The notes below the pieces were generated by a model. It searched no databases. It saw only the letters and a program-made list of their open reading frames with translations, and was not told the origin of the DNA. Source: Mangrovivirga cuniculi (lineage in GTDB: Bacteria > Bacteroidota > Bacteroidia > Cytophagales > Cyclobacteriaceae). From it: a stretch of DNA of 64,000 nt. Below are positions 9,571-19,154 of this stretch, piece by piece; position 1 is the stretch's first letter, and the number at the start of each line of letters is the position of its first letter. The DNA lies in the NCBI RefSeq assembly GCF_005166025.1, contig NZ_CP028923.1, forward strand, positions 124,001 through 188,000, in the 5' to 3' direction. The position numbers and the translations under genes were made by a program.

Positions 9571-11223
9571 TTATTTCCTGAATTCTTTATAAGCGTTAAT
9601 CAATCCATTTGTTGAAGGATCATGTGTTGTAATTTCATTTTCATTTTCTAATTCAGGCAGGATGTTCTTAGCTAGTTGCTTACCTAATTCTACTCCCCAC
9701 TGATCGAAACTAAAAATGTTCCAGATAACGCCCTGGACAAACACTTTATGCTCATACATGGCTATTAACGAGCCGAGTGTTTTAGGGTCTAGCTCTTTAA
9801 ATAATATTGAATTCGTCGGACGATTACCCTCAAATATTTTGAATGGCAATAAAAACTCAATTTCTTTTTCAGACTTACCGGCTGATTTAAGTTCTTGTCT
9901 AACCTCTTCTTCCGTTTTCCCTTTCATTAATGCCTCTGTTTGGGCAAAATAATTTGAAAGAAGCTTTTGATGATGATCCCCTATTAGATTATGGGTTTTA
10001 GCCGGAGCAAGAAAATCACATGGTATCAATTTGGTTCCCTGATGGATAAGCTGATAAAAAGCATGTTGTCCGTTAGTACCTGGTTCACCCCAGATTACAG
10101 GACCTGTTTGATAATTAACATTTCCACCTGATCGATCTACATATTTACCATTGCTTTCCATATCTCCCTGTTGGAAATAAGCTGCAAAACGATGCATGTA
10201 TTGATCATAAGGCAGGATAGCAAGCGATTCAGCCCCGAAGAAGTTATTATACCAGATGCCTAACAAAGCCAATATTACCGGTAAATTCTCATCTGCTTTC
10301 GATGTTCTGAAATGTTCATCCATGTCGTGAGCACCCTCTAATAAAGCTTCAAAATGATCAAACCCGATTGTACAGGCTATTGACAAACCAATAGCTGACC
10401 ATAGAGAATATCGGCCTCCTACCCAGTCCCAAAATTCGAACATATTATCCGGGTCAATTCCAAATTCCTGAACCGATTCTGTATTGGTACTAAGTGCGAC
10501 GAAATGTTTTTTTACAGCTTCTTTATTATCAGCTGCTCTTAGAAACCATGCTTTTGCTGTTTCAGCATTAGTCATCGTTTCCTGTGTCGTGAAAGTTTTA
10601 GAAGCTATAATAAATAAGGTATTTTCAGGATTAACTGCCTTTAACACTTCTGCAATATGAGATCCATCAACATTTGACACGTAATGGGTTTTGATATGAG
10701 GAACCGCGTACGGCTTTAATGCTTCTGTAACCATATATGGCCCCAGATCACTACCACCAATCCCAATATTAACAATATGCTCTATCCTTTTGCCTGTAAA
10801 TCCTTTCCATTCACCACTGATCACCTTGCCACTAAAGGATTTCATTTTCTCTAAAACCCTGTTTACTTCCGGCATTACATCCTCTCCATCAACTTTTACA
10901 GATTTACCAGAACGGTTTCTCAAAGCTGTATGCAATACTGCACGGTCTTCGGTTTCGTTTATGTGTTGCCCGGAAAACATCGACTTTATAGCATCACTGA
11001 TCTTGCAATCTTCTGCAAGTTCATTAAGCAAAGACATTGTTTCACTGTTAATTCTGTTTTTAGAATAATCAAGCAAGATATTATTAAATCGAACAGAAAA
11101 TTTCTCAAAACGCTCCGGATCTTCACTGAACATATCTTTCATATGAACATTATTGATCTGTTTAAAATGAGCTTCAAGTTTCTTCCAGCTTTTTGTTTCT
11201 ATTGGATTAATTTTTGGTAGCAT
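9571..11223 (-). CDS. pgi: Glucose-6-phosphate isomerase
   Basis: Interconverts glucose 6-phosphate and fructose 6-phosphate in glycolysis and gluconeogenesis. The 550-residue protein has the phosphate-binding GIGGSDLGP segment, the second family signature with [10 protein letters not shown] preceding [19 protein letters not shown] (catalytic Glu and His regions), and the C-terminal [12 protein letters not shown] carrying the catalytic Lys. It is first in the minus-strand group followed by manA and lipB. The start ATG is back to back with the upstream end of the divergent YraN gene, leaving little promoter room. I saw no clear TAnnTTTG box here. Confidence 0.97.
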   Translation of the reverse strand: MLPKINPIETKSWKKLEAHFKQINNVHMKDMFSEDPERFEKFSVRFNNILLDYSKNRINSETMSLLNELAEDCKISDAIKSMFSGQHINETEDRAVLHTALRNRSGKSVKVDGEDVMPEVNRVLEKMKSFSGKVISGEWKGFTGKRIEHIVNIGIGGSDLGPYMVTEALKPYAVPHIKTHYVSNVDGSHIAEVLKAVNPENTLFIIASKTFTTQETMTNAETAKAWFLRAADNKEAVKKHFVALSTNTESVQEFGIDPDNMFEFWDWVGGRYSLWSAIGLSIACTIGFDHFEALLEGAHDMDEHFRTSKADENLPVILALLGIWYNNFFGAESLAILPYDQYMHRFAAYFQQGDMESNGKYVDRSGGNVNYQTGPVIWGEPGTNGQHAFYQLIHQGTKLIPCDFLAPAKTHNLIGDHHQKLLSNYFAQTEALMKGKTEEEVRQELKSAGKSEKEIEFLLPFKIFEGNRPTNSILFKELDPKTLGSLIAMYEHKVFVQGVIWNIFSFDQWGVELGKQLAKNILPELENENEITTHDPSTNGLINAYKEFRK

Positions 11224-11296
11224 GTTCCTTGCTTTTTATTCTAATAATAAATGTCTATTGTGCTATATTAGTCGATTATCAACTATAAATGTAAAA

Positions 11297-11656
11297 TTGG
11301 AAAGAATTTTTAATAGAAACAGGCAAATTGGCAATAAAGGTGAAGAGAAAGCATCATTATTTTTAATTAGCCTTGGATATGATATCCTGGAAACTAATTA
11401 CCGATACCGTAGATCTGAGATTGATATCATTGCTATCAAAGAAAAAACCATTCATTTTATTGAAGTGAAAACCCGTTCTGACGACAGATTTGGCAATCCT
11501 GAAGAAGCTGTCAATAACAAAAAAATCGAATCAATTATGACAGTAGCAGATCACTATGTACATGAAAACAACTGGGAAGGAAATATTCAATTTGATGTGA
11601 TTTCAATTCTTATTGGCAAGGAACTCAGAATCGATCATTTCGAAGACATCAGTTGA
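11297..11656 (+). CDS. YraN family (UPF0102) nuclease-like protein
   Basis: Small restriction-endonuclease-fold protein of unclear cellular role. Conserved motifs are GNKGEEKASLFL, the SEIDIIA segment (catalytic-type Asp) and IHFIEVKTR (the E-x-K pair). I prefer TTG at 11297, giving 119 residues (MERIFNRNRQIGNKG), the normal family length. An in-frame ATG at 11222 would add 25 unconserved residues and overlap the divergent pgi start codon, leaving no promoter. The 3' end overlaps the convergent MORN-like gene by about 22 bases. Confidence 0.82.
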   Translation: MERIFNRNRQIGNKGEEKASLFLISLGYDILETNYRYRRSEIDIIAIKEKTIHFIEVKTRSDDRFGNPEEAVNNKKIESIMTVADHYVHENNWEGNIQFDVISILIGKELRIDHFEDIS

Positions 11657-12513
11657 ACATACTTTTCCGGAACTTCGGCATTATATACCGGATTATATTC
11701 AAATATCAACTTTCCTCTGATATCCCATTCTCTTACTATATAAGGTATAAAGTCGTTGTCATATGGGTTTTTCCTGTATTGTATCTGTCTTTTCCTTCTT
11801 CTCCTTTCATAATATTCTGTCCAGACACCTACTTTCTGCCCATTTTCATATTCACCAACCACGGCAGGAAGTCCATTTTCATGAAAATAGTAGTAATACC
11901 CTTCTTTTTCTCCAAACTCAATCGGAATCACTTCTTTAAGCTTTGTGCGGTCGGCATCGTAATAGCTGGCAAAAGAATTCTTTGGCCATCCGCGATAGTA
12001 TTTTTCTTTATCCTTCAGGACATAGTAGTCATACATTTTACCAAATGATTCCCACCGTCCATGCTTCGTGCCTTTATAAAATATTCCCTCCATCAGGGTA
12101 TGTTCACTATTAAACTGTCGAAATGGCCCATGAAGAAGCGGGCCCAGCTCAGAAGTATATTTATCAGGGGTTGTCACCTTTATACTGCGATCCTCATAAC
12201 TGTAATAATGTATATCCCTGACGTATTTATTTGGCTTTTCATTCTCTTTTAACACATAAAATTTCTCATAAACCACTTTGCTCCCAACCCCTCGTTTGGT
12301 AAACATTTTCCTGGTTTTAATGCCGTAAAAAACCTTCTTTTTCCTCTTTTTTTTCAGTTTTACTTCTTCCTCCTCCTCTTCCTCTTTACCAATATCAAGA
12401 TTTACAGACTCAGGAACATCCGAACTGATGACCGAATATTCAGTATCCTGACCCATAATTGCGCCGGAAAACAAGAGGATTATAATACCTGATATATAAA
12501 GTGTTCGATTCAT
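11635..12513 (-). CDS. Exported protein with MORN-like/YwqK-type repeats
   Basis: A 292-residue protein with a signal peptide ending SGAIMG before QDTEYS, then a low-complexity run of Glu followed by Lys/Arg (about residues 44-60). The remainder carries degenerate repeats of the form GPFRQFNSEHTLMEGIFYKGTKHGRWESF and GYYYYFHENGLPAVVGEYENGQKVGVWTEYY, typical of MORN_2/YwqK-like proteins. These repeats are common in exported Bacteroidota proteins; no enzyme activity is implied. It is a single gene between the convergent YraN gene and the htpG terminator. The role is unknown. Confidence 0.78.
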   Translation of the reverse strand: MNRTLYISGIIILLFSGAIMGQDTEYSVISSDVPESVNLDIGKEEEEEEEVKLKKKRKKKVFYGIKTRKMFTKRGVGSKVVYEKFYVLKENEKPNKYVRDIHYYSYEDRSIKVTTPDKYTSELGPLLHGPFRQFNSEHTLMEGIFYKGTKHGRWESFGKMYDYYVLKDKEKYYRGWPKNSFASYYDADRTKLKEVIPIEFGEKEGYYYYFHENGLPAVVGEYENGQKVGVWTEYYERRRRKRQIQYRKNPYDNDFIPYIVREWDIRGKLIFEYNPVYNAEVPEKYVQLMSSK

Positions 12514-12570
12514 CTAATATTTATAAACGTATCAGATTGAAAAAGATTTCATCTGTCAGAACTGAAAGTA

Positions 12571-12612
12571 AAAAAAAGAGGTCTCGCCTGAATTAGCAAG
12601 ACCTTCTTTATT
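12571..12612 (-). terminator. Rho-independent terminator of htpG
   Basis: Read on the minus strand, AAGGTCTTGC and GCGAGACCTC form a stem around a short AT-rich loop, followed by seven T. It lies 15 bases after the htpG stop. Confidence 0.85.
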
Positions 12613-12626
12613 TAATTTACTAATAA

Positions 12627-14528
12627 TTACCTGGCAAGGTAGTCAACGCTACGCTGAATAAATTTAGTCAATGACTCCCCTTCAAGCATATTTTGTGAAA
12701 GTAAGGCAAGATCAAAAACCTGTTTAGCTAATCCTACCTGCTTATTTTCATCACCGGCATTTAGAATCTTTTCTGCCATAGAATGGTTTGCATTTACAGA
12801 AACTTCGAATTGATCTGGCATTGCTCCATACATGTTCATTCCCCCTCCGGTTTTAGCCATATCTTTCATTCTTCGCATAAACTCCGGCAAGGTTACAACT
12901 AATGGCATTTCAGATTCATCCATCGGTTCTACTTTAACATTGTAGTTTTCATTACCAATAGCTTTCTCTACTACAGACTTCAATGAATCTTTTTGCTCAT
13001 CAGTCAATTTAGATTCTTTTTCTGTTCCTTTGTCAATAAGCTTGTCGATCGTTTCTGAATCCACTCTCTTCAAGGTGATATTTTCAAGCTTTTGCTCCAG
13101 CATATTGATAAAATGACTGTCAATCACTCCATCGAGCTTCAACACATCATACCCCTTGCTTTTAGCAGTTTCGATATACGTATTCTGCTTGGCAACATCG
13201 GTAGAGTAAAGGATAACGATCTTTTTATCTTTATCAGTTTGCTCAGGCTCAACTGCGGTCTTATATTCTTCAAAAGTGAATTTTTTGTCATCAACATTTG
13301 TTAGTAATGCAAAGTCTTTCGCCCTGTCATAGAACTTATCTTCACTAAGCATACCATACTTTACAAATACGCTAATGTCTTCCCACTTTTTCTCAAATTC
13401 TGATCGCTCATTCTTAAAGATCTCTGAAAGTTTTTCAGCCACCTTTTTTGTGATGTAGTTGTTGATCTTTTTAACGTTGCTGTCAGATTGTAAATAACTT
13501 CTGGAAACGTTTAGTGGGATATCCGGTGAATCAATAACACCATGTAACAGCATTAAGAATTCAGGCACAATATCTTTTACCTCATCAGTAATGAATACCT
13601 GGCGGCTATAAAGCTGGATCTTATTTCTGTTAACATCGATATCGTTTTTAATCTTAGGAAAATATAAAACTCCGGTAAGATTAAACGGGTAATCCACGTT
13701 TAGATGGATCCAGAATAATGGCTCTTCTGAAAATGGATAAAGCTTTCTATAGAAGTTTTTATAATCTTCATCTTTCAATTCAGATGGAGCTACAGTCCAA
13801 ATCGGGTTGGTATCATTAATTATGTTATCAACCTTTACTTCCTTGTATTTAGGATTTCCCTCATCATCTTTACCATCCTCAATTCTTTCATCCTTCTGGC
13901 CAAATCTTATTGGAACAGGCAGAAAACGGCAATATTTTTCAAGAATATTATTTATTCTGGCTTCTTCAAGGAATTCTTCACTTTCACTATTGATGTGAAG
14001 AATGATTTTTGTACCTCTTTCTTTTTTATCAATTGAAGCAATCTCAAATTCGGTACTCCCATCATTTATCCATTTGGCAGGTGAAGCACCTTCCTGGTAA
14101 GAGAGAGTTTCAATTTCTACTTTCTCTGCTACCATAAAAGATGAGTAGAAACCTAATCCGAACTTACCAATGATCTCATTCGCATCTTTTGCATCCTTGA
14201 ATTTTTCAACAAATTCTGTTGCTCCGGAAAATGCGATCTGGTTAATATATTTCTTAATTTCTTCCGCAGTCATACCAATACCGCGGTCTTCAATTGTTAG
14301 CGTTTTTGCTTCTTTATTTATACTGATATCAATGGTAAGATCTCCAAGCTCTTCAGTCATTTCTCCCAGAGAACTCAACCTTTTGAGCTTCATAGTAGCA
14401 TCTACTGCATTCGAAACCAATTCTCGGAGAAAAATCTCATGATCAGAATACAAGAATTTTTTTATGATCGGAAAAATATTTTCCGTGTGGATTGATATCG
14501 TTCCTTTTTCTTCTTTCACCTTACTCAT
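12627..14528 (-). CDS. htpG: Hsp90-family chaperone HtpG
   Basis: ATP-dependent cytosolic chaperone of 633 residues. The GHKL ATP-binding N-terminal domain shows FLRELVSNAVDA (Asn for Mg), IEDRGIGMT and GKFGLGFYSSF. The middle domain contains GVLYFPK and LNVSRSYLQSD, with the client and Arg region. The C-terminal dimerisation domain ends FIQRSVDYLAR. There is no eukaryotic MEEVD tail, as expected. It is monocistronic: its own terminator lies downstream and the upstream gene's terminator lies before it. The leader region carries TGACAACA repeats, listed separately. Confidence 0.97.
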   Translation of the reverse strand: MSKVKEEKGTISIHTENIFPIIKKFLYSDHEIFLRELVSNAVDATMKLKRLSSLGEMTEELGDLTIDISINKEAKTLTIEDRGIGMTAEEIKKYINQIAFSGATEFVEKFKDAKDANEIIGKFGLGFYSSFMVAEKVEIETLSYQEGASPAKWINDGSTEFEIASIDKKERGTKIILHINSESEEFLEEARINNILEKYCRFLPVPIRFGQKDERIEDGKDDEGNPKYKEVKVDNIINDTNPIWTVAPSELKDEDYKNFYRKLYPFSEEPLFWIHLNVDYPFNLTGVLYFPKIKNDIDVNRNKIQLYSRQVFITDEVKDIVPEFLMLLHGVIDSPDIPLNVSRSYLQSDSNVKKINNYITKKVAEKLSEIFKNERSEFEKKWEDISVFVKYGMLSEDKFYDRAKDFALLTNVDDKKFTFEEYKTAVEPEQTDKDKKIVILYSTDVAKQNTYIETAKSKGYDVLKLDGVIDSHFINMLEQKLENITLKRVDSETIDKLIDKGTEKESKLTDEQKDSLKSVVEKAIGNENYNVKVEPMDESEMPLVVTLPEFMRRMKDMAKTGGGMNMYGAMPDQFEVSVNANHSMAEKILNAGDENKQVGLAKQVFDLALLSQNMLEGESLTKFIQRSVDYLAR

Positions 14529-14590
14529 ATCAAATTTTATTTTAATATTTTATTCAGGGTTTATCAAAAGACATACCGAATACCAAAAAG

Positions 14591-14614
14591 TGACAACAAA
14601 CTGACAACATGACA
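14591..14614. repeat. Direct TGACA repeats upstream of htpG
   Basis: TGACAACA occurs at 14591-14598 and again at 14602-14609, followed at once by TGACAC at 14610-14615, so three TGACA cores lie within 25 bases. They sit 63-86 bases above the htpG start, in promoter range. A regulator-binding role is possible but not shown; no known operator is recognised. Confidence 0.4.
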
Positions 14615-14656
14615 CTTTTCATTCACTTCAACTACAATTTCATTGACAAATGGACA

Positions 14657-14693
14657 TAAAAAAAGAGCCATCAGACATCGAATGGCTCTTTTC
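14657..14693 (-). terminator. Rho-independent terminator of the DUF4293 gene
   Basis: AAAGAGCCAT (14662-14671) pairs perfectly with ATGGCTCTTT (14682-14691) across a 10-base loop. On the minus strand a run of seven T follows. It separates the DUF4293 gene from htpG. Confidence 0.88.
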
Positions 14694-14708
14694 TTATGAT
14701 ATTATTTT

Positions 14709-15212
14709 TTATCTCAATCGATCTACTGACCGTACGAGCTTTTCATCTTTCCTGATAAAAATATTTGACAGGATATTGCAGATCACTGCTCCTGCAGGCA
14801 ACAATAAACTGATGATATAGTAGGTTCCAGGTACTTCAGGATTAAATAAATTCTTTGCATCTGTAACTAAAAGCAAGGGAACTATTAATGAGGCAAGCAT
14901 CAATAATGAATTAAAGGCATTTAACTTTAATTGTGTTAAGCGCTTTTTAAAGCTAAATAATGAAAACAAAGCAACTACCGCAGACAGAACTGCTATCCCG
15001 GCTACGTACATAATGTTAGTTCGCTCCTTAACTTCTGTAAAGACTATCCCTTGTGAATCAGGCTCAATATTTCCATACTTTATTTCAAAAGTACTCATTA
15101 CCACAGCCTGGTTATTTTCTTTATCAACCTTTTCCCAGATAGGCATTACTGCGTAGGTTCCCATAAACACTGCCACAAGCAGAAGAAAAATTGTCTGAAT
15201 TCGTTGAATCAT
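14709..15212 (-). CDS. DUF4293 family membrane protein
   Basis: A Bacteroidota-specific membrane protein of about 167 residues and unknown function. Four hydrophobic segments are visible: IFLLLVAVFMGTYAVM at the start, then MYVAGIAVLSAVVALFSLF, LLMLASLIVPLLL and YYIISLLLPAGAVICNIL. The N-terminus MIQRIQTIFLLL is characteristic, so I take ATG at 15210-15212 rather than the GTG-like or ATG starts ten codons upstream. It is divergent from truA and ends at its own terminator. Confidence 0.8.
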   Translation of the reverse strand: MIQRIQTIFLLLVAVFMGTYAVMPIWEKVDKENNQAVVMSTFEIKYGNIEPDSQGIVFTEVKERTNIMYVAGIAVLSAVVALFSLFSFKKRLTQLKLNAFNSLLMLASLIVPLLLVTDAKNLFNPEVPGTYYIISLLLPAGAVICNILSNIFIRKDEKLVRSVDRLR

Positions 15213-15313
15213 AACTCGATAAATTATTGTTAGACCCTGCAAAAGTAGTTAATTATTTATTTTGGGCTAATATTTTAAACAATTTAGAGCGCTACAACTT
15301 AATTTTGCGGCTC

Positions 15314-16084
15314 ATGGAAATTAACAGGTATCTATTTTGCACTGCTTTTAAAGGCACAGAGTATACTGGCTGGCAAACTCAGCCAGACAAGCGATCTGTG
15401 CAGGATGCAATTGAGAAAGTGTTTCATCAGCTTTACGGAGATTCAAAATTATCTTTGATGGGTAGTGGCCGGACTGACACTGGGGTTCATGCAACAAATC
15501 AATATTTTCACATAGATCTGCCAGAAAAATTTGATATTGAGACGTTAATTTTCAAAATGAACCTGATGCTTCCGGGCGATATCCTGATCAAAAATTGCCA
15601 GATTGTAGATGAAAGTTTTCATGCAAGGTTCTCTGCAAAATCCCGAAGCTACATTTACTATATCAGTAAACAAAAAAACCCTTTCAGGCAAAATGAAGTT
15701 TATGTTTTTAGCAAGGAGCTGGATTTAACTAAAATCAATAAAGCCTGTAAATATTTGATCGGAGAACAGGATTTTAAAAGTTTTTGCAAGAGCCGGACTA
15801 ATAATCACCACTTTAGGTGTAACGTTACAGAAGCTTTTTGGGTAGAAGGGAACCAAGGATATGAATTTCACGTTAGTGCCAACAGGTTTCTTAAAGGGAT
15901 GGTAAGAGCGTTGACAGGAACGTTAATCAATGTTGGACTTGGGGATTTACAGCCTGAAGACATTATTGAAATAATAAATAAAAGAGACCGGAAAGCAGCT
16001 GGCAGAGCAGCACCCGCAGATGGACTTTATCTTACAGCGGTGGAATACCCGGGGTTTAATATTAAAAACGACAATCTTGAATAA
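15314..16084 (+). CDS. truA: tRNA pseudouridine synthase TruA
   Basis: Converts uridines 38-40 of the tRNA anticodon arm to pseudouridine. The catalytic Asp55 lies in GSGRTDTGVHA. Other family segments are FKGTEYTGWQTQP at the start, SFHARFSAKSRSYIYYI in the middle, and HVSANRFLKGMVRALTGTL near the end. ATG at 15314 gives 256 residues with the expected start. An upstream in-frame start at 15227 would add 29 unrelated residues and overlap the divergent DUF4293 control region. A TAATTTTG box (15300-15307) stands six bases before the ATG. The 3' end overlaps the likely ABC exporter start. Confidence 0.95.
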   Translation: MEINRYLFCTAFKGTEYTGWQTQPDKRSVQDAIEKVFHQLYGDSKLSLMGSGRTDTGVHATNQYFHIDLPEKFDIETLIFKMNLMLPGDILIKNCQIVDESFHARFSAKSRSYIYYISKQKNPFRQNEVYVFSKELDLTKINKACKYLIGEQDFKSFCKSRTNNHHFRCNVTEAFWVEGNQGYEFHVSANRFLKGMVRALTGTLINVGLGDLQPEDIIEIINKRDRKAAGRAAPADGLYLTAVEYPGFNIKNDNLE

Positions 16085-17837
16085 GGAACAAGGAAATAGA
16101 AAAATATACGACTACGCAGTTTTAAAAAGACTTCTGTCTTTTGCAAAACCTTATAAAGGAAAGTTTTTTTTATTGATCTTCCTTACTTTAATGGTTTCTA
16201 TCCTCGGACCGATCAGACCTGCTATAATTGGCTGGACAATAGATAACCCAGTGGCTGAAGGCAACTACGAGTTATTGGTACAGATGATCCTTATCCTTCT
16301 TGGCCTTTTGATATTCCAGTTTATAGCGCAATATTTTCACACCTATTTATCAGGATGGTTAGGTCAGCATGTGATAAGAGATATCAGAATTCAACTTTAT
16401 CGCCATCTGTTAAAACTTAAATTAAAGTTTTTCGACCGTACTCCTATTGGCAGGCTCGTAACGAGAAATGTTTCAGATATAGAAACCCTGGCCGATGTAT
16501 TTAGCCAGGGATTTGCTGCAATCATCAGTGATCTGCTACAAATAATAATCATTCTTGCAATTATGTTCTGGACTGACTGGAGACTTACTTTAGTCACGCT
16601 ATCTACTTTTCCATTGCTTATTATTGCAACATATGTATTTAAAGAAAAAGTCAAGTCTTCTTTCAACGCAGTAAGAAATGCTGTTTCAAACCTTAACAGC
16701 TTTGTTCAGGAACATATAACAGGAATGAACATCGTTCAAATCTTCAGTGCTGAAAAAAAGGAGTTTGGTAAATTTAACGATATAAATAACGAGCATCTAC
16801 AAGCTAATTTACGCTCTGTTCTTTACTACAGTGTTTATTTTCCTGTAGCAGAGTTTATCCAGGCTACGGGGATCGCCCTGATTATTTGGTATGGTGGACG
16901 AGGAGTGATATTCGAACAATTTCAACCAGGTGTTTTAATTTCTTTCATTCTATATGTTGGAATGTTCTTCCGACCGGTGCGTCTTATAGCTGACAGATTT
17001 AATACACTCCAAATGGGAGTTGTTTCAACAGAGCGGATCATGAAGCTTCTGGATAATAATGATTTCATTACAGATGAAGGTGACCATGTTCCTGAAAAGA
17101 TCGATGGCAATGTTGAATTTAAAAATGTCTGGTTTGCCTACAATGAAGGCGAAGATGTATTGAAAGATATCAATTTTAAAGTTGCACATGGAGAGAGTTG
17201 CGCATTGGTTGGAGCGACCGGAGCCGGTAAATCCTCTATTATTAATCTACTCAATAGATTCTATGACATAAATGAAGGAGAAATTCTGGTCGATGGGACA
17301 AGCGTTAAAGATTATGATCTGGCCTCACTAAGAGAAAATATTGGTGTTGTAATGCAGGATGTATTCCTGTTTTCTGGTTCCATCAGAGAAAATATCAGAC
17401 TGGGAAACACTGATATTACTGATAAACAAATTGAAGATGCTGCGAAGCTTGTGGGTGCTGATAAATTTATAGAAAAATTACCAGGTGGTTTTGATTACGA
17501 TGTAATGGAAAGAGGAGCCACGCTTTCTGTGGGTCAGCGACAATTAATCTCTTTTGTCAGAGTTATGGTTTATAATCCGAAAATCATTGTTCTGGACGAA
17601 GCAACCAGTAGTGTGGACACTGAAACTGAAGAACTCATTCAGAGTGCGATTGAAAAAATGATGAAAGGACGTACAAGTATCGTAATTGCTCACCGATTAT
17701 CTACCATTAAGCATGCTGATAAAATCATTGTGCTTGATAAAGGCGAAATAAAAGAAGTGGGTAATCACGACGAGCTTCTGAGTAAAGACGGGTTTTATAC
17801 CCAGCTTCATAAAATGCAATACAAAGAAGTTGTTTAA
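16077..17837 (+). CDS. ABC transporter, fused membrane and ATPase domains (MsbA/MdlB-like exporter)
   Basis: Half-transporter of about 586 residues expected to homodimerise. Six transmembrane helices fill the first 330 residues (FFLLIFLTLMVSILGP, LVQMILILLGLLIFQFI and so on), followed by the ATPase with Walker A GATGAGKSS, signature LSVGQRQL, Walker B IIVLDEATS and switch IAHRLST. TTG at 16077 is preferred: it overlaps the truA stop and begins MNKEQGNRKIYDYAVLKRL, a plausible family start. The alternative ATG at 16020 lies 65 bases inside truA. The substrate (lipid or drug) cannot be told from sequence. Confidence 0.9.
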   Translation: MNKEQGNRKIYDYAVLKRLLSFAKPYKGKFFLLIFLTLMVSILGPIRPAIIGWTIDNPVAEGNYELLVQMILILLGLLIFQFIAQYFHTYLSGWLGQHVIRDIRIQLYRHLLKLKLKFFDRTPIGRLVTRNVSDIETLADVFSQGFAAIISDLLQIIIILAIMFWTDWRLTLVTLSTFPLLIIATYVFKEKVKSSFNAVRNAVSNLNSFVQEHITGMNIVQIFSAEKKEFGKFNDINNEHLQANLRSVLYYSVYFPVAEFIQATGIALIIWYGGRGVIFEQFQPGVLISFILYVGMFFRPVRLIADRFNTLQMGVVSTERIMKLLDNNDFITDEGDHVPEKIDGNVEFKNVWFAYNEGEDVLKDINFKVAHGESCALVGATGAGKSSIINLLNRFYDINEGEILVDGTSVKDYDLASLRENIGVVMQDVFLFSGSIRENIRLGNTDITDKQIEDAAKLVGADKFIEKLPGGFDYDVMERGATLSVGQRQLISFVRVMVYNPKIIVLDEATSSVDTETEELIQSAIEKMMKGRTSIVIAHRLSTIKHADKIIVLDKGEIKEVGNHDELLSKDGFYTQLHKMQYKEVV

Positions 17838-17839
17838 AT

Positions 17840-18298
17840 CTACTTCTTGAGGACCAGGTTTGCTTTCTTAATTTTTAATGTTGGGTTTTCAGAAGCTATG
17901 AGCACTCCTTCAAAAGTATAATTACCATTTTCCTCGATCTCTATTGAAGTGTTTTTACCGAAAAAACTCCAGTCTGTATCTCCATTGATCGTTTTCTTCA
18001 CCTCTCCGAGAGTAATATTCTTATCAAATGGATCTACCTCAAATTGTCGGTAATCTTCCCCGTTTTTATAAATTTTTATTCCAAACCTAAGTTGTACCGT
18101 GCCTTCAAACGCCAGATCCATATCTGACCAGATTCCTATTTCATCACCTTTATTTAATGCGACGCTGGCCTTTTTAATCCTGAGGTCATTTTCATTGCTT
18201 ACTTTATCAATTTCTAATCTGGCGATTTCTTTACCTGTAAGGGCCTCACAGGAACTGAATAAAAATGGGATCATCAACAGTAAAAAATACCTTTTCAT
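17840..18298 (-). CDS. Small lipoprotein of unknown function
   Basis: A 152-residue protein with a type II signal peptide: MKRYFLLLMIPFLF followed by a lipobox with the modified Cys in FSSCEAL. The mature part is beta-rich and charged, with no recognised motif. It is convergent with the ABC exporter, with two bases between stops and no hairpin visible there. It is monocistronic. The lipoprotein call is firm; the function is unknown. Confidence 0.75.
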   Translation of the reverse strand: MKRYFLLLMIPFLFSSCEALTGKEIARLEIDKVSNENDLRIKKASVALNKGDEIGIWSDMDLAFEGTVQLRFGIKIYKNGEDYRQFEVDPFDKNITLGEVKKTINGDTDWSFFGKNTSIEIEENGNYTFEGVLIASENPTLKIKKANLVLKK

Positions 18299-18481
18299 TA
18301 ATTCGGATTTTTAAGTTTAAAATTAAGTGAAAGCGAAAATATGAATTGTTAATCACAATTTAAATTTTCAGAACTTCCCAAAGTTGAGTCCGGTTTAAAT
18401 ATTATTCCTCCTCAATCCTTACATATCCCTTTTCCCGAGCTTTTAAACGACTATATTTACTTTCTCAAACCAGCTATTTTT

Positions 18482-19150
18482 ATGAACAGAAAGATATTTT
18501 TTATTCTGTGCTTTACTTTTTCTATCCTATCTTTTCAGGATTTAAAAGCTCAGAAAATGAGGCACAATAAAAGACAGCAAGATGTTTTATTATGCCCGAT
18601 TAAATATAAAAGGAAACTATTTACTCATTCGCTTGGAGCCAGGATCGGAGAGCCGTGGGGCCTGAGTTACAAATTATCTTATAAGCAGAAAATCGCTGCA
18701 GAAGTAGTAGCAGGAGTTGGTTTTTCAGGATTATTTGACCCCTATCTTGAAAATCAATTTTATCAGCAAAGCTTTGTCGAAGATCTGCAATCACCAAAAT
18801 ACCTTGATCATTCCGGCAACATTTATGCTCTATTGACTCGAATAATGTATCAAGGTAGAATAAGCAAAGACTATACTGCTGACTGGTATGCAGGCATTGG
18901 CTTTTCATTCAGGAGATTTGAGACCAAATACCTGTATGATTATCAAACCCAGGAGGGAGTAACTTCCGAACCTACCTCGAGAAATACAGAAGTGACTTTC
19001 AGAAGTCCGGATATATTTGCCGGCTTTGAATACAGCCATCCTAAAACTCCGGTGTCAGCATTTGCAGAAGTGGGCTTGTTTGTTAATTTTGGAGGTGCTG
19101 ACGCTGCACCTGATTTTCAGGGAGGCATGGGAATCAGATATACACTTTAA
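18482..19150 (+). CDS. Exported outer-membrane beta-barrel-like protein
   Basis: A 222-residue protein with signal peptide MNRKIFFILCFTFSILSF ending DLKA before QKMRH. The mature part alternates aromatic and glycine-rich strands (LGARIGEPWGLSYKLSY, DWYAGIGFSFRRF, PDIFAGFEYSH, GGMGIRYTL) and ends in an aromatic-hydrophobic strand, as small outer-membrane barrels do. No specific family is recognised. It is followed after four bases by the DUF2520 gene. Confidence 0.72.
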   Translation: MNRKIFFILCFTFSILSFQDLKAQKMRHNKRQQDVLLCPIKYKRKLFTHSLGARIGEPWGLSYKLSYKQKIAAEVVAGVGFSGLFDPYLENQFYQQSFVEDLQSPKYLDHSGNIYALLTRIMYQGRISKDYTADWYAGIGFSFRRFETKYLYDYQTQEGVTSEPTSRNTEVTFRSPDIFAGFEYSHPKTPVSAFAEVGLFVNFGGADAAPDFQGGMGIRYTL

Positions 19151-19154
19151 GTAA

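Noticed and set aside
15227-15313. Extended N-terminus of TruA from an upstream ATG
   Set aside because: The extra 29 residues are not TruA-like and cover the divergent control region; the ATG at 15314 starts the conserved domain.
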